Part shown: positions 23,540 to 35,570 of the stretch, in pieces
Position numbering within the stretch: position 1 is the stretch's first letter
Layout of the letters: each line of letters begins with the position of its first letter
NCBI GenBank assembly: GCA_034401795.1
Contig: CM067360.1
Location: forward strand, 118,129,572 to 118,193,571
Reading direction: 5' to 3'
Length of the DNA: 64,000 nucleotides
From: Chaetoderma sp. LZ-2023a
Taxonomy: Eukaryota; Mollusca; Caudofoveata; Chaetodermatida; Chaetodermatidae
The notes under the pieces: model-generated
What the model was told of the DNA's origin: nothing
Seen by the model: the letters and a program-made list of their open reading frames with translations, nothing else
The model's database searches: none
Position numbers and translations under genes: made by a program

Positions 23540-23850
23540 TACAAACAATCTGGCAAGTAACTGGTGTACAGATTAAATACTGCAGTGATAGCGTTTGAGC
23601 ACACTATCTGACAATAATGCCTATGGTTACTTTGGACACGTTGTGCTGATAACAATCTGGCAACAAATACCAATGCTCCAATTCTGTATCGTATATGATA
23701 GCGATTGAGCACACTATCTGGCAAAACACTCCAATTTAAATTCTATCCGGCTTTGATAAGGCTAAAAAAATACTAATATGGTAACAGTGATGACACTATC
23801 CGGCAACAGAATACTGCGAGTACAATCTGGCAACGACTACCAAATAGAAA
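23540..23850 (+). repeat. Minisatellite-like array of ATCTGGCAA motifs
   Basis: The motif AATCTGGCAA or ATCYGGCAAC recurs near 23547, 23605 (as ATCTGACAA), 23654, 23714, 23798 and 23824. A longer unit starting TGATAGCG-TTGAGCACACTA appears at 23586 and again at 23696, 110 bp apart. Confidence 0.7.
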
Positions 23851-24099
23851 GCACTGACAACAAACTACAATCCTGAAATCTAACAAGTGAAAAGGAAAAC
23901 GAACTCTACAGATTAACTGGAACAACCTGGCATGGAAAGCAATCATGAGTCGCTGATGAACCATGAGGTGAATCAGCAGAAGAAGATTACTTTGCCTGCA
24001 ACGCTATTCAAACGGAACAAGAATGAGGATAAGGACGCCAAAGAAACTTAACTTCTAGGGAAGCCGGTTAGTGAATTGACTTAATAAGACTATTGATGG

Positions 24100-24335
24100 A
24101 CGGCCACTCGGGGGCAAAATAAATCAAGTAATAACTCCCACATCCGGACTTTCCTAGTGGAGCTTATCCACGGATGGGCCGTGCTGGCCCAAATGTGATT
24201 CTATGGAATGTAGAGCTGATGGTGATTCTTGGTGGATACCTCGCCGGATCCGCTGCCCACGCAAAAAGTGGATTCAAACCTCCGCGCTGCATGTCACGTG
24301 TGATTATTAACTTTTAGACCACAGTCCGGTGGGAC
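24100..24335 (-). repeat. tRNA-derived SINE, minus strand
   Basis: Read on the minus strand, a tRNA-like head has an A-box-like TGGTCTAAAAGTTAA (24322-24308) and a B-box-like GGTTTGAATCC (24280-24270) about 40 bases apart, the spacing of a tRNA gene. It continues into an unrelated body toward 24100. It lacks a paired acceptor stem, so it is a SINE head and not a working tRNA gene. Confidence 0.6.
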
Positions 24336-24565
24336 TTTGCTCTATGCGCTGCAAGAGCTATGCAATGTATCCCGCACCGTGTGGTAGTTATTGTACACGC
24401 ATACTTGAATATAACATTTGCCCTACCTGTTAATACTTTCATACTATCGTTGCCGGACGGAAACCTTTCAATGAACTGTTTAAATCCTGTATTAGTTAAG
24501 GGACTATCTAATGGACATCACATGAACCATTCTGTCTTGCTGTCCTGAGCATGTGCTGTATCCAA

Positions 24566-24635
24566 CCTGCCTGCGGAAGCCTGCTTGTGGACACCAGCTT
24601 GCGGAACCCTGCTTGCGGAAACCTGCCTGCAGAAA
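24566..24635 (+). repeat. 14-bp minisatellite, five units
   Basis: Five head-to-tail 14-mers of the type CCTGCTTGCGGAAN at 24566, 24580, 24594, 24608 and 24622, differing by one to four bases. Confidence 0.95.
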
Positions 24636-24799
24636 TCTCTCCAGCATCAGAGATCGTGCCATCTCACGCTATCTACGTATTAGCGCCTCAATTTCAGTAA
24701 CTCATGGACATTTAACATACCGATTACCAATAGGTACTCAAGTAGGTAGATTGTTGAACATTATTTCCATATATGGTACTGATGACTGATAAGTGCCTT

Positions 24800-27400
24800 A
24801 CCGGTCCTAAGACTGCATTCTTATATTTTCTGTTTCTTACTGTGAATATTATCCTTGTTTACTGTGGGTGCTCCCAACTAACAGCACCGTAAGGTCAAAT
24901 GCCCTGTGTTACTTTATTCTCATCGCATTCATTAATTAGGTATTAGTTAGTTGTGCATATGGCGAGTAGCTATCTAGTTAATATGTTTTGTTTATTTCTA
25001 AAAAAAAACTAGACCGCAGTACGCTAGGCCATACTATACAGCAACATATATATCCGCATCACTATATCCACACCAGCATCAATGTTACACTGAGGTCACT
25101 AATCATGATCTAATTGCTTGAGCCTGACATGTTACCGACTAAACCTGGCTATTTAACTCGATGGGAGAGGTTTGAAGTGGTTAGGGACAATTTCTCCGTA
25201 AGAGACGCATAGTGTACGCCTCTTTTCCGGTTGTAGTGATATGTAACACCACGCACCAGCTAGGCTGTGTAAAATTGGCTAATTACCTTAGGGCCTATAC
25301 ATATATTGAGTTATTGTCTCTTCCCACGATCCACCGGCCGCAAGACTTTATAATTTTCTGGATTCCCTATCGACACGTTGGCCGGATCCGACCCTGGGAA
25401 CCTATTAGAGGTTTCTGAGCGGTGATGGTTAAAGTGCCGACTCAAATACATCTCCCCATCCTAACCAATACCTTTGGATACTTGTTTGTTAGATGCCCTC
25501 GATAATGTAGGAAGCACTGCAAAGAAAAATACTAGTAAATGTGAATTATTTAGTTGTATACCGGCCTGCAGTGCAGTTGTGGGCATTCTGGAAATGAACC
25601 CTAATGACAGGTCAAATGCTAACTCCATATGCGATGATGGACGAGATGCGGATCGACATCCAATTCGTTGTAGTGTCTGGGTGAGATCTTGGAAGACGCC
25701 AAGCCTTCACGGGAAGGACACTAGCGATGGATATCCGTCTCTGTATCCCCACCATAAATGGCATGGCAATTTATAGACTTGCTAGTGTATACTGTAACCC
25801 TTGTCCTGGTGATGTTATATGTGGTTGCGGGACGAGGTAACCGGATTATTATCTGATTCGGGAGCCTTGCTTTGTAGCATGTACGCACGCTATCCTTCAG
25901 AGGTAGATGCTATGCAGGGCGACCTACGGGAAGCTGAGCATCCGCGCCCGTTGGATACATTTATCTACAGTTAGGTAAGAATCCATGCTACTTGCGGCCA
26001 AAGCCTGTATTCGTTTCTAATAACTAACTGGTAGTTTAGACTGTAGCAGAACGCCTGCATAAATAAAGCGGCAACTACCAATGCAGTAAATTTGGACATA
26101 CATAAGGTGGCGACCTGGATAATTCTTCGGAAATCGTTCGTCCCGTCTTCACATAAACCAGTGTGCATCACATTAATTATGGATTCACTAGGATTTTCAG
26201 CACTTTCTGTTTGAACAAAAGAATGGCTCTTGTTGCCAGCTCTTTTCCTCTGCTTGGGCGTTGAAGGCATTTTCCTGTGACGGAGGCCCTCCCGAGGCAC
26301 TTTCCTCTCGCAACAACAATATTTTCTTTGTGTGTGTTAGGGGTGTATTAGTTCATATTGAGCTACCTAGTGGCGTTATTGTGGCACTCTCTTGCGGGGA
26401 TACATCTGCGGATTCAAGGATCTGTGTGGTACCTTCAGCGAGACCACGTGGAAAGGACACCGGATGACTCTATGTTTTGTATTATTGTGCTCATTACTGT
26501 CAAACGAGTGACATTGTTTGTATAGTATATACATTTGTGACTGTTTAGGTATTAACATCTTGTCCGTTCCTCTAAATTAGAATCGACCGACATACCGGTG
26601 ACACCAGCAGCCTGGATGAGACAGTGTGGTTCAATCTCAGCGGCAATGATCGGCTCTAGAGGTCGGTCTTTGTACTTTCTGGAGAGACGCGATACGGGAT
26701 CCGCATCCCCGAGAACCGCAGCTAGCCCGCCCTCCTGCACACCGTGGATTTTCGGTGCAACTGAGTGGAGCGGCATGGCGGACCAGCGCAAAATAAAATC
26801 GCGCAAAATAAAATGCTAAATGGCCTGTGTTGACCAGGCACAATGCAATTGCACACTTTTCACTAAACAAGATGAGAATTAAAAAATTGCATCACTGGCA
26901 GACAGAAAGTGTTAACGGGCAGGCTGACTGTCGCCTGTCGTTTGATACGCACATTTCTGCACCAGCCGTTTTCTGCATCACCGTCACAGAGACAGACATT
27001 CGGTAGTTAATGTGGCTACAATAATACACTCATATCATCCCAGCGTGTACACACGATGGCATTACGCAGGCCGAAGTTTGACCCATTGGGGTCACAACAT
27101 CTGACCTACATAATTGTCATCATTCAGAACATACTAGGGTAAATGAAAAAGGCCGATTCTAACCTGACAATTCATTATTACGTCAGAAAACTAGTCAGAC
27201 ATAATCAAATGTGAAGAACGCCCAGACACTGTATCTGCGTCCATACAAACAACACATCGATAGACGTTTGCCATGGAATAATTGACGAGAGCCGCTAAAT
27301 CTTACGATGTTCATTTCAATATATACACATTATAATCCATCAATATCCTACAGTCATCTTTAGAACTCACCACCTAGAGAAATACATCTGCAATGTATGA
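24800..27400. other. Unassigned region with a few open frames
   Basis: No repeat family from elsewhere in the window and no known domain was seen. Open frames: 25474-25776 (+, 100 codons) and 25971-26300 (-, 109 codons). The latter has a basic start PSTPKQRKRAGNKSH and one hydrophobic segment TALVVAALFMQAFCYSL. A third, 26552-26806 (-, 84 codons), lies in a locally GC-richer patch at 26640-26790. None has a recognisable family or clear splice context. If the window holds an undetected host exon, this is a likelier place than most. Confidence 0.3.
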
Positions 27401-27409
27401 ACAATATGT

Positions 27410-27505
27410 CGAGTATGTTGAAGCTAATTTGACTGGGAGAATGATGTTACTGCCATAAGCAGCAAAAGCTCCCAGTCACATTATCTTCAGAATAGTCAAC
27501 GGAAT
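27410..27505 (+). mobile_element. CRE-MITE hairpin fragment
   Basis: GAAGCTAATTTGACTGGGAG (27420) and GCTCCCAGTCACATTATCTT (27470) form the hairpin arms around CTGCCATAAGCAGCAAA. Flanking CRE and tail regions are missing. Confidence 0.75.
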
Positions 27506-27514
27506 ACCTCTATA

Positions 27515-27862
27515 ATGGACCTTTCCAGTTCTAGATATGCCCCGCCCACCTCCATTTAATCTTCACACACACACCTCGTCCGTGTTGGGATCGATCGATC
27601 GCTGAATCCCTAGCTATCAATTTCCAGAAAGCTATACAGGTAAGCTGTTACATATTTTGAAACTAATTTGACTGGCCGCTGCTGCTGCATATGGTAGCAA
27701 CAGCTTCCAGTCAAATTAGTTCAAAATTATTCGACATACTATTTATTAAATAGTAAAGATATAAAATTCGTACAACGTCTCATACTATTAAGCGTTAAAG
27801 ACAGGGTATATCAAGTTATTTATGACGTCATGATTATGACGTTATCTTACACGTCATATAAG
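27515..27862 (-). mobile_element. CRE-MITE, inverted orientation
   Basis: Starts GGACCTTTCCAG (about 27518). Then ATGCCCCGCCCACC (about 27537), GTTGGGATCGATCGATCGCT (about 27585), and the hairpin 27652-27732 with arms TTTTGAAACTAATTTGACTG and CCAGTCAAATTAGTTCAAAA. Then TTTATTAAATAGTAAAG and the CRE part with exact TGACGTCA at 27823-27830. The far terminal inverted repeat is lost. Confidence 0.8.
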
Positions 27863-27879
27863 TCAAGTTTCAAACGGTT

Positions 27880-28660
27880 AAGTTAACAATATTCATTCAT
27901 GCTCTGTCATGAAGGGCGTCACTTTACCCTCATATTGGAGATGGAAGTGTATCAATGTGCTGCTTTTACGTGGGTGATGGCGCCCTTTAGCTGAGGAAAT
28001 GCCTCATAATGGCGAGGCAGTGAGGCGTTTAGATACTGCCTTGAGACGCAATAAAATGGCAGGAGCTAAGACAATTACATAAAACATAGCATTTCCTGGA
28101 ACAAGCCACTCTATGCTACCCCATTCCAGTCCGCCGCAGGCATCCTAGTGCTCACGTCAACATAAACGGGATCTACTGAAGCGTGCATATGGAACATATA
28201 ATAGTCCGATTCTATTACTGAAATTTGAAAATCAAACAGTGTTGCTGTGCGTACAGCCGTACAGCGCTGCATGTATGTGAGAGCAAGCATATGTATGTGT
28301 ACGTGCGCAATATAATGGAATGAGCAAATGCTGTGTTGGTAACACAAATATACAAAATGCGTACATGTAATGCTGATGTGTATTGCACACACTTAATTAC
28401 TAGTTGGAATGACGTAATATTACCCCGTTGCTGTTAAACAATTCAATGTATTAATGTTGGTTTGAACATAGCTTTTGAGCAATCAGAGCAACTACTGCCT
28501 ACGGATAAATCATTCCTATTTTCTGCGAATACTAGGAATCGGCTGGCATAGCTAGACATCGGCCATGCATAGGCAACCTTTTTATTACACCTGGTAGAAA
28601 TATGGAAGTCAATAGATAATGGCCATAGCTGCAAGAGAACCACCCTGGCAAACAATGCAG
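27880..28660 (+). repeat. Repeat family 3, copy 1
   Basis: Diverged similarity to 37250-37985 in the same order: GGAGATGGAAGTGTATCAAT and GTGGGTGATGGCGC against GGGGATGGAAACACCCAGTG and GTGAGTGATGATGGCG. Further matches are AAATGCGTACATGTAATG against AAATACGTACATATG, AATATTACCCCGTTG against AATATTATCCCGTTG, and GCAATCAGAGCAA in both. There are no conserved reading frames. Confidence 0.6.
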
Positions 28661-29279
28661 TGATATTTATAAACCGCCCATCTCCAAAACTGCCAAGTAT
28701 ACTGACACAAACAGCCGCAAATCCGACATATCTGAAAGCTTATATGTTCGTTTAAATTATTAACAATTGATCTCACTCAGAATATGCCAGACATCTACAC
28801 CTCTTACAATCTCAATCTCGCACGTAGTTATCTAGTGATTATTTACTCACAAAGTAAGACACGCATGCGCCATTCATGCATCTATATTAGTTCATTGACG
28901 TATGGGCTGCAACTTGATTACAACATGATCAGTGATAACGCTGAATAGAGTATCATAGAGTGTTCTTAGATATATAAAAATTATAATCTCTCAATTCACC
29001 ATTACACCCATACCGAATAGGAAACCCCTACAATGTAAGAACTAATATCTTGAATTTATTGAAGCTAATTTAACTGAGCGCGCTTACTCTGCCGTCCAAA
29101 GGAAAAACCTAGTAAGTCACATTTTTGGAAAAAATGGTCTAAGGTATAAGGTCTATCTATTTATCAATTGATAGCTTTAAAATACCGACCCAGTTCTCCA
29201 GAAAATGCCTTGGAAGAACCTAGTAGGTGCAGCGGTCATAGGCTTCTCTTTCACTGTAATAACAAGTACAAGATTTTCC

Positions 29280-29535
29280 ATTTTAATTGTTCCTGGGTTT
29301 TTTAATCGCATGGAAATTATCTAATTACATTTTCCCGATTTATTCATTCAGACTTCCCTCCCCTCTACCTTGATTAGGGGTTCCCCACCCCTTATGGCAT
29401 GGATGCACACACTCTACCCCCTCCAAATCCCCCTTGGGAGTTCTGGGAGACTGATTAGAAAATTGTAAAAAAAACCCCAAAACCTACAAGCTTGGAGAGA
29501 CATTTGGAGGACAATTTGGGAAAGGGCTATAAATG
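29280..29535 (+). repeat. Repeat family 4, copy 1
   Basis: Similar to 30000-30345 about 0.75 kb downstream. Both have a TTTAATCRCATGGA segment, then a pyrimidine-rich CACCCC block, GGGATGCACAC or GGATGCACACAC, TCCAAATCCCCCTT with GGGAG, and GGAGAGACATTTGG against GGAGAGAGCATTTAGG. Confidence 0.65.
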
Positions 29536-29768
29536 GTTGGTTCTCGGGTTGGTTGTTCATTATTATTTCACAAAGAAATATGTGTATTAACATGTTTTCA
29601 GGGTTTTCAGGGTTTTCATGATTCTGATGAATGTAAATCCCAGCATTCATCACTCAAATTGCTGCCGGTTTGCTTGCATCTATCTCGGACGTGGCGTTTC
29701 GCTTTGTTTTATATTTCCGACAACCTAAATGTATTTTCTCTTACGTTTAGCAGTTATCGAAACAAGAC

Positions 29769-29845
29769 CATTTTTGAAAATTGACCGCTGAACTGACTGG
29801 CACGGTAACGGAGCCAGTCATTCCATCGAAAATTTTCAAAAATAA
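29769..29845. repeat. Compact hairpin, second palindrome family
   Basis: Outer arms ATTTTTGAAAATT (29770-29782) and AATTTTCAAAAAT (29831-29843) are exact reverse complements. Inner arms GACTGGC (29795-29801) and GCCAGTC (29813-29819) also pair around ACGGTAACGGA. A related copy with separated halves lies at 53646-54050. Confidence 0.75.
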
Positions 29846-29999
29846 ATTTCTCACGAACTGTAAATGAGCATATGAGAGTGTGCATACAACAGTGGCTTGA
29901 CTTGAAAAAAAAAGACCATTATATAACAACATTCGCAATCAAATTATTATTTCAAATAGCAACAGATTGTGCACAGGATACTTCTTTTACAAACAATAG

Positions 30000-30345
30000 A
30001 TTTTCTGTTCTCTAGATTTCCTGTTTCTTGTTTATTTAATCACATGGACATTATTAAAATGTAATTAATTTTATTTGATATCCTTGACTATGATTTTCAT
30101 CCCTTAATAATTGTATTTCATAATTCTCATTTTATAGATTTAATTATACAGACTGCCTTCCACCCCCTATCAATGGAGTCCAACTCACCCCACCCCAGCC
30201 ATTTGGCAGGGATGCACACTCGCCATGCCATCCAATCCTTCTCCCATCCAAATCCCCCTTTGGGAGATTTGGGGGTGAGATCAGAACATTTCGAAAAACT
30301 TTCAACCCTGGAGAGAGCATTTAGGCTGCAATGGGGGTGGGGTGG
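30000..30345 (+). repeat. Repeat family 4, copy 2
   Basis: Partner of 29280-29535; see that entry for shared segments. It is somewhat longer because of extra AT-rich sequence near 30070-30140. Confidence 0.65.
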
Positions 30346-32025
30346 GGCTGTATGGGGTGGCCCCCTGGGTTAATACTCTGAATAATTAGGCGGTCCTGGG
30401 ATCCTCCCCATGGGAAAATTCTAATAATTTGACTCTGAGAGGCCATTTCAGACAATATTTCTAATAAATGGGCTTACTAATGTGGGGTGTAGTCACTGGG
30501 TAGCTGGATGCTTGGTTCCAACACCTGTGTTTGCAAGGGCCATGCTTTTGAGTGGTTTTGTGGGAGACCTTGGGGTAATGGTGGTGGCGGCTGCCCCACA
30601 CTGTGGAATCCCCTGAGTCCCCATTCTACCCCCAAGTGAAATAAAGTGACCCCCCTCCCACCCGCTCTTACACTGCATCCAACACTTACACCCGCCAACA
30701 ACAGATCATTAGGCAGCAACAGGCACCACATACACCCCTAGCAACATCATCATTTTTTATTTGTTTCAGTGTTAACGCTTGTTTATAGCAACCCTTCGGG
30801 GGAGCAACGCAACCCTTCAGGGAAGCACCTCTCAGAGTGAATCATGGTTAAAATACGGCTCGGTGTAAGCGGCCAATAAAACCAACTAAAACAAACAAAA
30901 CATAATTCACTAATCATCGTGTCACAGATCACATTTTCCGCTTATGATTAATGTGGCAGTGCGGCTAATCATACTGTTGGAAGGCATGTGTGTGTGCTGC
31001 TGTGGCGGTGTTTGTTTTGGGGTGTGAAGGTGGGTGGAGGGAGAGGGTACCTTTTATTGACAGGACCTGGTTTACGCAACGGTTGGCGGGGCTTGAGCCC
31101 TGGGGCTCCGACCGTTTTGGGGCCCCCTAAATGTTGCAATGAACTTTGTATTTTAACCATTGTAATGCCAATGCCCTCAGCCCCTCCCACCACCACCCTC
31201 ACTCCTGGGTTGACTTGTTACATTATTATTTATCATTGACAATTATGTTAATTTCTTAGCCTAAATGATATATCGGTAAAGTTCCTTCGCTTCATTAGTT
31301 AACTCGGGAAGCAGGATGTTTCGTAGTCAAAACAAACGATTGCGTAATCAGTCTCGTTTGAATCGCATGCCAACACGCGGGCAAGCTGTTTAACAGAGAC
31401 TACAGCGTCATTAGTCCTATGTTTGTGAAATTGTGTTGCCTTCTATCACGATCTTATTTCTGACAGAGAATCTGATTGCCAATCTTCAGTTATACAGGTG
31501 AGCCATAAAATATTGTAATTCAATTTGAAAGTGTTATCTGAGGAAGTAGAGAAAGCTTGCTGGACCCACACATTTTCCAATCGAGGGTGCTGCTTAAACG
31601 CCACGCAGCTCGGCATGGCATGTGTATTGCGATCGGTACCGTCTGCTTGTATGTTTGTGTGTCTGTCTGTCTATATTCTATCTCTGGGGCGCAAGGAAAA
31701 CATCGTTTACGGTTGTATAATGCTTAGACATATGTAGGTCTTGTTTCAGTTGTCTGATATTGAGGAAAGGAAAGTCAAATATATAGGTCACAATTGGGAT
31801 TTGGGTGTATATACAGTCATACCCATAAATAATACCGTTTTGGTCACAACGGCAGAGTGCCACCAATTGTCTCTGATTGCTCTTGCCTTAATTATGTCAT
31901 TGATGTCAAAAGTCAAACATCTAGATCAGAGTATTGACAATAAATAAAAAAAGCTGACTAAATTAACTAGATGTCTTAAAGGTGGTCAAACAATAACTTA
32001 ATATAACAGCTGTAACCATTCAGTC
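30346..32025. other. No recognised gene; G/C-skewed low-complexity blocks
   Basis: Contains G-rich and C-rich stretches (30340-30700 and 31000-31200) and a short duplicated CAACCCTTCGGGG/CAACCCTTCAGGG near 30788 and 30808. Open frames here are short, overlap on both strands and show no family resemblance. Confidence 0.4.
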
Positions 32026-32029
32026 ACGC

Positions 32030-32105
32030 GTGATGTCACAGAATATTTTGAAGCAAGTCTGACTGACTTCAACAGCTCTGAGTCAAATTAATTTCAAATT
32101 CAACA
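32030..32105 (+). mobile_element. CRE-MITE hairpin fragment, disrupted
   Basis: GAATATTTTGAAGCAAGTCT then CTGACTTCAACAGCTCTGAG then TCAAATTAATTTCAAATTCA: both arms are recognisable but diverged, and a GT microsatellite starts right after the right arm. Confidence 0.65.
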
Positions 32106-32113
32106 TAGTCAGC

Positions 32114-32370
<257 letters not shown>

Positions 32371-32454
32371 TAACTCGGATATTAAGTGAGTCATCAGATA
32401 GCTGCATCCCAAATGTAAATTAACCGTTATAATTTTAAGCTGAACATAATTGAA

Positions 32455-32540
32455 AGCTGTTGAATATTTTGAAACGTGTTTTCATAAGAACCGTTCAGCT
32501 ACAGCTTCCTGTCATATTAGTTTCAAAATATTCATTAGAA
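32455..32540 (+). mobile_element. CRE-MITE hairpin fragment
   Basis: TGTTGAATATTTTGAAACGT (about 32459), a shortened centre with GTTCAGCTACAGC, and CTGTCATATTAGTTTCAAAA (about 32508). Flanks are missing. Confidence 0.7.
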
Positions 32541-32729
32541 TATTTCTTACATAGAAAACAATCTTTCGAATTTGGCATGCCAGATTAAAAGGTTAATATT
32601 TAATTAGGGATAGTCAGTTTGGCAGCCAGTTTGGAAATCCTCGATACATATTACATTCGGGATGTATCATGCCACTTCATTTTAATATGAGTCAAAGTTT
32701 GTGTTTGGATATGTTGTGTTCTGTACTTC

Positions 32730-34860
32730 TTTATGTTACAAATTGCATCGGATCAAATCGCGGAAAGACGGCAATACCTAAGTAGTGCTCAAAAGCGGAA
32801 AAGGACGAAGAAAGAAACAAAAAGGGCGAAGATCTGTTGAGAAAGATTTCCAAAATTCGTTGACTTAGAATTTACCATGGTTAGCTCAAGTAGACAAATG
32901 ACAGATGTTGTGACAACTGAAAGTGCCAAAATTAAACAGTCATCCTAATGTGCAACATATGAAGTTGACACTCTGCATGCTATTGAAAGACCAGCTATGG
33001 CTGAGAAAGGAAATACGATTTCTGTCAGTGAAGAAGTAGAAGAACAAAAGTCATGTATGGCCATGTCATTGCAAGACAGTGAAAAGGCATAATTTGAAAA
33101 TAATTCTGGTCCATGGAAGGAGATACATGAGAATATGCGTGAATATTGGATTGTAAAAGGACCGTCTGACTGCCGACACCATGACTCTGATGGCCACGCT
33201 TCTGAACGTACATACACTGATCAAAATCGGAGATTTACACAAAACTTGTTATAGAGAAAGCATATTACTGGTGAGAAAATTTGGCGTGAATGGCTTCTGT
33301 ATTCACCTTCTACTGAACGGATATACTGTTTTCCATGTCTGTTGCTTTGTCTTGGAGGAACAGCTGATGGCTGTCTTAATGACTAGAAGCATGCGCCAGA
33401 TAGAGTTGCTGACCATGGAAACAGTTCATCATATCGTGATTCGATGTTGGACTAGACAGGGAGTCTCTGGTAGGATAGGTAGTGAGCTTGGTAGGTGATG
33501 TCGAAAGACAATACTAGCGAAACGTGTTGAAACGTGGTGGCATGCATTCAATATTTGTCATCACGAGGATTAGCATTCCGTGGTCAAAAATGAACAGTTT
33601 GGCTCCACTAAGATTGGAAATTATTTTGGAATTCTTGAGCTCATTGTTGAATTTGACCGTTTTATTGCTACTTATGTTAATAAAAGGCAAGGTAGAGCTT
33701 GCGCAGAGCCAAATCTATGCCATGGAGACTAGCATACTGTTATCCTCCGTTATGTATCAAGGGAAGCACACGAAGTGACAGAAAGAGGTCTATGTTTTCT
33801 TCCAATAGAAAGCCATACCATCCAATCATTAACGGATAGTGTTTTAGCTTTTCTAAGAGATAAGGTGACCGACATTCTAAATGCATATGGTCAGTCATAT
33901 GACAATGCGCCACATGTGTCAGGGGGATATGTAGGAATGCATGCTAAGGGTCGCGAGCTCAACCCATTAGCCGTCTATATACCATGTACTGCACATTCGT
34001 TTACATTTAGTTGGGCAGTGTGCAGTAGACCGCTGTGTTGGAGCAGTTTATTATTTGGACTCATTCAACAGCTGCTCACCTTCTTCTCAGCGGCAACACA
34101 TCGATTGTCTGTTTTGTTGAAATGCCTTAGTGACAAGAATGGGTTGGCCCTCAAACGCTTGTCAGATACACGATGGTCAGCACACGCCAATGCAACTAAA
34201 GCATTATCACCAGGCTATGACAAAATCATGGACGCTCTGAGGTCTCTAGCAGAAGAGAGCAATCAAACTCCAGTAACACAGACTAAAGCTAAGGCCCTTT
34301 AAAAAGGTATGTCAAAATTTGAAACATTTTCTTGGCTGAATTTTAGAACACTGTGCTAGAAAGTGTGACAAAATAAGTGAGTCACTTCAGAAAGAGGGCA
34401 CTGAAGTAGGAATTGCAGTAAAACTCCTACAGCCACTAAATGAATACCTCGTATCTCAACGCGAGAACTTTGACAAGTTCGAACACAGTGCCAAAGAGAA
34501 GGCACCAGATGTAGAGTTTGTGTAAACAGATTCTAACAAGCGGACGAATCGCAGGAAAAAACTAAGTGACGATGGCCTTTCAGAAAAAAACTGTACTCTG
34601 TGGTCGAAATAAATTTCGAGTTGAACCCTTTCTCCCCTGCTTGATCATCTATTCCAGTCCTTAGAATCGCGCGTGCGTGCATATGAAGTTGTGTGTGATA
34701 GGTTTGGTTATCTGACTACATTTTTAGTAATGCCTAGAGAACTCATCACTGTGCAAAAGTGATTTGGAGGAGTGGTTTGTCAATGAATTCCACCATTCCA
34801 CCTTAACTGAAAACCTAGTGTATGTACACGAACTGTCCTGAGATTAGAACTTAGAATCAT
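32730..34860 (+). mobile_element. hAT transposase remnant (ZMYM1-like group)
   Basis: Collinear transposase pieces in shifting frames. REYWIVKGPSDC then FTQNLL and WREWLLYSPSTERIYCFPCL (about 33140-33345) match the TTF-type zinc-finger region. SSRGLAFRGQ (about 33560) then ELIVEFDRFIATYVNK (about 33650-33690) follow. The longest open frame, 33775-34302, holds SYDNAPHVSGGYVGMHAKGR (about 33897), PCTAHSF and the hallmark LKRLSDTRWSAHA (about 34150). A further piece is LESRVRAYEVVCDRFGYLTT (about 34660-34720). The C-terminal dimerisation region of hAT transposases was not found, so the copy is truncated as well as frameshifted. Terminal inverted repeats and an 8-bp target duplication were not identified. 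Confidence 0.88.
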
Positions 34861-34879
34861 AACATGTTGCTGTTGAAAT

Positions 34880-35500
34880 AATTGGATCGGTGTGTGTGTG
34901 TGTTGCCGTTTATGGAGTTCAGAGCCTGCCTGGGCGTCGGTGTCGTCAGCCATGAGGAGCAGGCAGAGGGTAGTATTCAGCGACATAAAACACATTTCGG
35001 CAGTACAAAACAAAGTTCGACATTCTCGGATGTTCTTAAAATAGATAACAGCTCGTTAAAATTCAACACGGGGGAGTGGAGACTCAATTTAGTTAGACTG
35101 GAGACCCATGAAATCTGGAAAAAAATCCAAGATGACGGCGATACGAAAACCGGGATCCCCTCGTGTTGTGATCAATATAAAGTTAATACTGCTAAGTAAA
35201 TGATTATTTTGATGAGAAAACTGTACGGCACACACGAACTACGGTTCAAATAATAATTAAAAAACCCATAAAGAACAGATTATGTAATACGTCCCTTCAT
35301 ATGCGGGCGTCGTCTGCTTCCCGCGCACGCCAGGTTGGTTCAAGTGTAGCGGCACAGGAGGAATCATACCACTGTGTGTCTATTGGACGCTATATGCGCT
35401 GTGTCTATTGTCTGTAGAGGACAGGACAGGATTGAGTACACACGTAGGTAATTTCCAAGGGAAAATTTGCGAAAGCTTTTAAAGTTTGACAATGGTTTGT
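34880..35500. other. Unassigned; one open frame of 105 codons
   Basis: Open frame 34882-35199 (+) includes HFGSTKQSSTFSDVLKIDNS and ETHEIWKKIQDDGD. It follows the hAT remnant and may or may not belong to it. No known domain was recognised. Confidence 0.25.
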
Positions 35501-35504
35501 GTGA

Positions 35505-35570
35505 AAGTTGTAGCTGTCAATGTCAGCAATTCAGCATCCAGTCAAATTAGTGTCAACGCAATACGTTATT
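35505..35570 (+). repeat. CRE-MITE right-arm fragment
   Basis: TGTCAGCAATTCAGCATCCA then GTCAAATTAGTGTCAACG is the right hairpin arm with a shortened centre. Confidence 0.55.

Noticed and set aside
24259..24333. Functional tRNA gene on the minus strand
   Set aside because: A and B boxes are present but the acceptor and anticodon stems do not pair; it is a SINE head.
25320..25460. tRNA-like segment (GGTGATGGTTAAAGTGCCGAC)
   Set aside because: No B box at the right distance and no foldable tRNA; not a convincing SINE or tRNA.
29414..30731. Short overlapping open frames around 29414-29784 and 30173-30731
   Set aside because: They lie in non-coding repeat family 4 and G/C-skewed blocks, are open on both strands and match nothing.
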